From an uncultured Clostridiaceae bacterium (lineage in GTDB: Bacteria; Bacillota; Clostridia; TANB77; CAG-508), in assembly GCA_958417695.1 (NCBI GenBank), contig CATZDQ010000068.1:1-8274 (forward strand): a DNA stretch of 8,274 nucleotides. The letters are read 5' to 3'. The notes under the pieces were generated by a model that was not told where the DNA came from, ran no database searches, and worked only from the letters and a program-made list of their open reading frames with translations. The translations under genes and the position numbers were made by a program. Position 1 is the stretch's first letter. Each line of letters opens with the position of its first letter. Shown in pieces: positions 4,848-8,274 of this stretch.

Positions 4848-6230
4848 ATGAAAGAAACAAAACAAAAAGGTGTAACTTTAATTGCTTTAGTTATTACGAT
4901 AATTGTACTAATTGTATTAGCTGGTGTAACCATTAATGCATTGATAGGGGAAAATGGAATTATTACAAAAGCGACAGAATCAAAAAACAAAGATGAACAA
5001 GCAGAGGAAAAAGAGAAAATTTTACTAGCAATAGCTTCTGCTCAAGTAGATGGATTAGGAAAATTAACTCAAAATTACTTACAAGCAGAAATAGATAATC
5101 AATTTGGAAATCATAAAGCTATTGTTATAGATAATGCGGATGATATATTTATTGTTAGTTTAGTCGATAGAAAAAAAGATTATATTATAACAGAAGATGG
5201 TGTATATGATGGAATCGATTGGAATAAAGCAATGGCAGAAGCGGTAGCTCCTGAAAGTCAAGATGAAGAAAGAAATAATGGAGTAATAGGAATTGGCACA
5301 GATGGAAAGCCAGTAGATATGGATTTATGGGAATATACGTTAATGGAAGATAGAACATATGGATTAAATGATATAAATGGATTAGATGGTACAGGAAATT
5401 TAGGAAGAAGTGCAGGATATATAGGAGGCTATACAGAAGATGGAAAAATATTAGGGACAATTCCACAATATATTAGTAACGACAATGGAAAAAACTTTAT
5501 AGAAGTAACTTCCATGGTTCATACATTTTATGAGTGTAAAAGTTTAATTATTGCACCAGAAATACCTAGAACCGTAAAAGATATGCAAGTAACATTTTAT
5601 CAAGCAAGTAATTTAATAACACCACCTAAAAGCATTCCAGATTCAGTGAATAATTTATCATTTTCATTTGCAAATTGTAATAAACTAAATAAAATGCCTA
5701 AATTAGGAAAAAATATTACAGATATGATGGCTGCTTTCCGATATACTAGTATAACAGAATTAAATGGAGAGATACCATCTAATTTGATAGAATTAAGTAC
5801 TGCTTTCCAAGGATGTAGCAAATTAAAATATGTAAATGTTGAAATGCATGATGGAATAAAAAATATGTCTAATACGTTTAAGGATTGCAGTGAATTGACT
5901 AGTATAAATATTACAATACCGAATACTATTAAGGATATGAGTGGTACGTTTATGAATTGTAGCTCATTAAGAAGTGTAAATATGATAATACCAAGTAGTG
6001 TAACTAATTTATTTCAAACATTTTCTACTTGTCCTAAGTTAGAGGGAAGAATACAAATAGATGCTACATTAGATGAATCGATAGTATTTACTTGGAATGG
6101 AAAAGAATATAAAGGATATATGCAGACATTTGATAGTTCTTGCCAAGATGGAAATGGATTGATTATAACGGGAAGTTCTTCATACTTGGAAAAAATAAGA
6201 AATAACAATCCAAAAATAGTGATAGAGTAA
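4848..6230 (+). CDS. Pilin-like surface protein with BspA/DUF285-type leucine-rich repeats
   Basis: The 460-residue product begins 'MKETKQKGVTLIALVITII', a prepilin-type N-terminus: short basic leader, G8 as the likely cleavage residue, then a long hydrophobic helix to about 34 and a charged coiled-coil-like stretch (44-60). The glutamate expected five residues after the cut is an alanine (A13). Residues 65-220 form an unassigned globular part with 'DYIITEDGVYDG' and 'GYIGGYTEDGKILGTIP'. From 223 to 400 there are eight repeats of 23-24 residues, each with Phe at 227, 250, 274, 297, 320, 344, 368 and 392, and mostly a Cys three residues later; the form is 'TF..CS.L....IP..V.NM', as in BspA-like/DUF285 surface proteins. 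The end 'LIITGSSSYLEKIRNNN' closes the fold. AGAGGGG at 4832-4838 sets ATG 4848 rather than the in-frame 4812. Probably displayed on the cell surface; its target is unknown. Confidence 0.85.
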   Translation: MKETKQKGVTLIALVITIIVLIVLAGVTINALIGENGIITKATESKNKDEQAEEKEKILLAIASAQVDGLGKLTQNYLQAEIDNQFGNHKAIVIDNADDIFIVSLVDRKKDYIITEDGVYDGIDWNKAMAEAVAPESQDEERNNGVIGIGTDGKPVDMDLWEYTLMEDRTYGLNDINGLDGTGNLGRSAGYIGGYTEDGKILGTIPQYISNDNGKNFIEVTSMVHTFYECKSLIIAPEIPRTVKDMQVTFYQASNLITPPKSIPDSVNNLSFSFANCNKLNKMPKLGKNITDMMAAFRYTSITELNGEIPSNLIELSTAFQGCSKLKYVNVEMHDGIKNMSNTFKDCSELTSINITIPNTIKDMSGTFMNCSSLRSVNMIIPSSVTNLFQTFSTCPKLEGRIQIDATLDESIVFTWNGKEYKGYMQTFDSSCQDGNGLIITGSSSYLEKIRNNNPKIVIE

Positions 6231-6235
6231 GTTTG

Positions 6236-6348
6236 GCTGAATTAAGGAGATTGAAAAGTTATAGCTATGTAAAAAGTTGAATTAATGGACAGTTAGTACG
6301 AAATCTATAAATGTACTAAAGTGTTTGATTTTTTGTAATTCAGCTTTT
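6236..6348 (+). other. Structured intergenic region with competing stem arms
   Basis: AAAAGTTGAATTA (6272-6284) pairs with TAATTCAGCTTTT (6336-6348) over 13 bp with one G-U pair. It encloses a second stem, TTAGTAC (6293-6299) with GTACTAA (6313-6319). The same 3' arm, TAATTCAGC (6336-6344), is also a perfect 9-bp match to GCTGAATTA at 6236-6244, so two foldings exclude each other. A T run (6329-6334) lies inside the outer stem. This could be a terminator or attenuator for the surface protein gene, a small RNA, or a decayed mobile fragment. It matches no riboswitch class I know. Confidence 0.45.
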
Positions 6349-6353
6349 AGAAC

Positions 6354-6382
6354 TTGCAAAATCATGTAAAATATAGTAAAAT
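6354..6382 (+). promoter_or_regulatory. Promoter of the small membrane protein gene
   Basis: TTGCAA (6354-6359), a 17-base spacer and TAAAAT (6377-6382) make a good vegetative promoter. The start should fall near 6389, leaving a leader of about 50 bases before the ATG at 6441. The leader contains the perfect palindrome ATACAATTGTAT (6417-6428), which ends one base before the GGAGGAG ribosome site and could hide it in a weak hairpin or bind a protein. Confidence 0.65.
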
Positions 6383-6440
6383 AAAGACATTAGAGGATGC
6401 TTGTATAGGTCCAACAATACAATTGTATGGAGGAGATACT

Positions 6441-6668
6441 ATGAAAAGAGGTACCGAATTTCGGAACGATTATAATTCTATTGCTTCAGGAATAGCGATA
6501 GGTGCCATTCTTGGAGTGCTATTTTACCCAAATGTTGAATCTTTAGCGTTTCTAGTCTATTTTTCTATGGATTGTATAAGAGAAATAGTAGATTATTGCT
6601 GTGAAAAAGAAAAGATAAATTTATTTATGGCGATTTTTGATATCACTATTATTATTTTTCTTTTATAG
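6441..6668 (+). CDS. Small hydrophobic membrane protein, unknown function
   Basis: I do not recognise a family. The 75-residue product has a short charged head ('MKRGTEFRNDYN'), a first membrane segment at about 13-29 ('SIASGIAIGAILGVLFY'), a second hydrophobic stretch at 33-43 that may be a short or amphipathic helix ('VESLAFLVYFS'), a polar turn with a double cysteine ('DYCCEKEKIN', 51-60), and a final hydrophobic helix at 61-75. There is no signal peptidase or lipobox site. A strong GGAGGAG at 6429-6435, five bases before ATG 6441, fixes the start; an upstream in-frame extension to a TTG at 6354 lies in the promoter and is not real. It has its own promoter and a downstream hairpin, so it looks monocistronic. 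Confidence 0.72.
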   Translation: MKRGTEFRNDYNSIASGIAIGAILGVLFYPNVESLAFLVYFSMDCIREIVDYCCEKEKINLFMAIFDITIIIFLL

Positions 6669-6689
6669 GAATTTAGTGGACTTTTAATT

Positions 6690-6720
6690 AGATTAGGCTG
6701 GCTGTAAGCTAGCCTAATCT
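6690..6720 (+). terminator. Strong hairpin after the small membrane protein gene, no U tract
   Basis: AGATTAGGCTGGCT (6690-6703) pairs with AGCTAGCCTAATCT (6707-6720) over 14 bp with one G-U pair and a tight three-base GTA loop. It begins 21 bases after the stop codon. The next bases are GTTATAAAG, so the usual U tract is missing; it may pause polymerase, protect the RNA 3' end, or act with the terminator at 6792. Confidence 0.5.
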
Positions 6721-6791
6721 GTTATAAAGATAATCAGAAACGACAGTATGGAATTTGGTAGAAATAAAGATAGATTTGTCTAAAAAGACAA

Positions 6792-6824
6792 AAAAAGGTC
6801 AACAAAAACATGTTGACTTTTTTC
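6792..6824 (+). terminator. Rho-independent terminator upstream of adhE
   Basis: AAAAAGGTCAAC (6792-6803) pairs with GTTGACTTTTTT (6812-6823) around an eight-base A-rich loop, with one G-U pair. The A tract before and T tract after the core would let it work in both directions. It shields adhE from upstream transcription. Apart from these hairpins, the stretch from 6669 to 6875 shows no gene. Confidence 0.7.
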
Positions 6825-6840
6825 TATGTTACGTTATAAT
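6813..6840 (+). promoter_or_regulatory. adhE promoter, -35 box inside the terminator hairpin
   Basis: TTGACT (6813-6818), a 16-base spacer and a perfect TATAAT (6835-6840) form a promoter whose start would be near 6847, about 29 bases before the adhE ATG. The -35 box is part of the 3' arm of the terminator at 6792-6824. I see no Rex site (TTGTTAA-N4-TTAACAA), the usual redox operator of adhE in Clostridia, in this interval. Confidence 0.7.
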
Positions 6841-6875
6841 AAAGAAGGAAAAAACCAAAGAAAGGAAGGAATTTT

Positions 6876-8274
6876 ATGGCAGAATACAGTGAAGAAGAAA
6901 AACAAAAAGTAAAAGATAGTATTGATGCTTTAGTAGCAAAGGCTAAAAAAGCTTCAGAGGAGTATATGAAATTAGACCAAGAGCAAGTAAATCATATTGT
7001 AAAGGCCATGGCAATGGCTGGTTTAGAGCATCATATGGAACTTGCTAAGATGGCTGTAGAAGAAACAAATCGTGGTATTTATGAAGATAAAATTACGAAG
7101 AATATGTTTGCTACAGAATATGTATATCATAGTATTAAGTATGATAAAACGGTTGGTGTTATTAATGAAAATGAGGAAGAGGGCTATACAGAAATTGCAG
7201 AACCGGTTGGCATTATTGCAGGTGTTACGTCAGTTACCAATCCTACATCTACAACGATGTTTAAATCATTAATTGCAGCAAAAACTAGAAATGTAATTAT
7301 TTTTGGCTTCCATCCATCTGCTCAAAAATCAAGTAGTAAAGCAGCTGAGATTTTAAGAGAGGCTGCTGTAAAAGCAGGTGCTCCAGAAAATTGTATATTA
7401 TGGATTGAAGAGCCATCTATTTTAGCAACCAATACTTTAATGAATCATCCAGGAGTTAATTTGATACTAGCAACTGGTGGAACCGGTATGGTAAGGGCTG
7501 CTTATTCTTGTGGAAAACCAGCATTAGGGGTTGGACCAGGAAATGTACCTTGTTATATTGATAAAACAGCTAAATTAAAGACATCAGTTAATGATTTGGT
7601 TATGTCTAAATCTTTTGATAATGGTATGATTTGTGCTTCTGAACAATCCGTTATTGTAGATAGAGAAATTCATGAAGAGTTCGAGAGATTAATGAAAGAA
7701 GCAGGTTGCTATTTCTTATCAGAAGAAGAAACTAACCAATTAAGAGGTAGTATGTTTATACAAACAGATAATCAATCTTGTGCTTTAAATGCCGATATTG
7801 TAGGAAAAAGTCCTTATGATATAGCTGCTAGAGCTGGTATTTGTGTACCAGAAGATACAAAAGTACTAGTCTTACATGAAAATGGTGTTGGTATTGAATA
7901 CCCATTTTCTAAAGAAAAGTTAAGTCCTGTTTTAGCTTATTATATTGTAGAAAATGCAGAGGAAGGTATTGATTTAGCAGAAAAATTAATTGAATTTGGT
8001 GGATTAGGACATTCTGCAGTTATTCATTCAGAAGATGAAGAGACTATTTTGAAATTTTCAGAAACCGTTAAGGTAGGTAGAATCATTGTAAATTCTCCAT
8101 CTACACATGGAGCAATTGGGGACATTTATAATACCAATATGCCATCTCTTACATTAGGCTGTGGTACTTTTGGGGGTAACTCCACGACAGCTAATGTATC
8201 TAGTGTAAATTTAATTAATATTAAGAAAGTAGCTAAGAGGAGGGTTAATATGAAATGGTTTAAAGTACCAGATA
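6876..8274 (+). CDS. adhE: Bifunctional aldehyde-alcohol dehydrogenase AdhE, N-terminal part (runs off the window)
   Basis: The frame stays open to the window edge, giving 466 codons. This is the CoA-acylating acetaldehyde dehydrogenase half of AdhE, which reduces acetyl-CoA to acetaldehyde with NADH; the missing C-terminal iron alcohol dehydrogenase half then makes ethanol. Seen here: 'EPVGIIAGVTSVTNPTST', 'FGFHPSAQKSS', the NAD-binding 'LATGGTGMVRAAYSCGKPA' with G201, G202 and G204, 'GVGPGNVPCYID', catalytic C253 in 'DNGMICASEQS', and 'NSPSTHGAIGDIYN'. At about 455-466 'RRVNMKWFKVPD' is the linker that joins the two halves in AdhE, so this is not a stand-alone EutE-type enzyme, although the second domain itself is unseen. 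AAAGGAAGG at 6861-6869 sets the ATG. AdhE forms helical filaments (spirosomes) in the cytoplasm and regenerates NAD+ during fermentation. Confidence 0.93.
   Translation, partial: MAEYSEEEKQKVKDSIDALVAKAKKASEEYMKLDQEQVNHIVKAMAMAGLEHHMELAKMAVEETNRGIYEDKITKNMFATEYVYHSIKYDKTVGVINENEEEGYTEIAEPVGIIAGVTSVTNPTSTTMFKSLIAAKTRNVIIFGFHPSAQKSSSKAAEILREAAVKAGAPENCILWIEEPSILATNTLMNHPGVNLILATGGTGMVRAAYSCGKPALGVGPGNVPCYIDKTAKLKTSVNDLVMSKSFDNGMICASEQSVIVDREIHEEFERLMKEAGCYFLSEEETNQLRGSMFIQTDNQSCALNADIVGKSPYDIAARAGICVPEDTKVLVLHENGVGIEYPFSKEKLSPVLAYYIVENAEEGIDLAEKLIEFGGLGHSAVIHSEDEETILKFSETVKVGRIIVNSPSTHGAIGDIYNTNMPSLTLGCGTFGGNSTTANVSSVNLINIKKVAKRRVNMKWFKVPD

Noticed and set aside
4694..4990. Minus-strand frame opposite the surface protein promoter and N-terminus
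   Set aside because: The hydrophobic Phe/Ile/Leu composition is what antisense of A-rich DNA gives, and it overlaps a clear promoter and gene start.
6272..6348. Insertion-sequence or MITE remnant
   Set aside because: There is an inverted repeat, but no flanking target duplication and no transposase trace could be found, so it was kept only as a structured region.
7072..7272. Short plus-strand frame inside adhE
   Set aside because: It is out of frame within the strongly conserved aldehyde dehydrogenase domain and has low-complexity Leu/Arg content.

Overview
The window is AT-rich (roughly one third G+C by eye), with AGGAGG-type ribosome binding sites, TTGACA/TAAAAT promoters and short U-tailed hairpin terminators. 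Together with a clostridial-type nifS-nifU pair, adhE and a 'KGVTLIALVITII' pilin-like N-terminus, this points to an anaerobic low-G+C Firmicute, most likely a gut Clostridia lineage. All genes lie on the + strand. The exact species cannot be told from this window.

Left part (1-1773): the last 37 codons of a GNAT acetyltransferase, then a two-gene unit. The first gene is an amidoligase-family enzyme (252-1361). The second overlaps its end by 11 bases and encodes a 140-residue charged, helical protein of unknown role (1351-1773). A perfect 9-bp hairpin with a U tract ends this unit.

Middle part (1835-4640): a strong promoter carrying an inverted-repeat operator drives four tightly packed genes. 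They are a DtxR/MntR-fold regulator, cysteine desulfurase (nifS), Fe-S scaffold (nifU) and a house-cleaning nucleotide pyrophosphatase (rdgB), closed by a terminator. NifS supplies sulfur to NifU for Fe-S cluster assembly. By hand alignment the regulator has lost most family metal ligands and has a C-terminal C-x8-C-x2-C motif. It sits where IscR sits in many isc operons, so it may be an unusual Fe-S-responsive repressor. This is the most interesting hypothesis in the window.

Right part (4641-8274): a promoter with a palindrome in its spacer precedes a 460-residue surface protein, with a prepilin-like N-terminus joined to eight 23-24 residue leucine-rich (BspA/DUF285-like) repeats. A structured intergenic stretch follows with two competing stem arms. 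Next come a good promoter, a 75-residue membrane protein, two hairpins, and a promoter whose -35 box lies inside a terminator hairpin. That promoter leads into adhE (bifunctional aldehyde/alcohol dehydrogenase), which runs off the window after its aldehyde dehydrogenase half.
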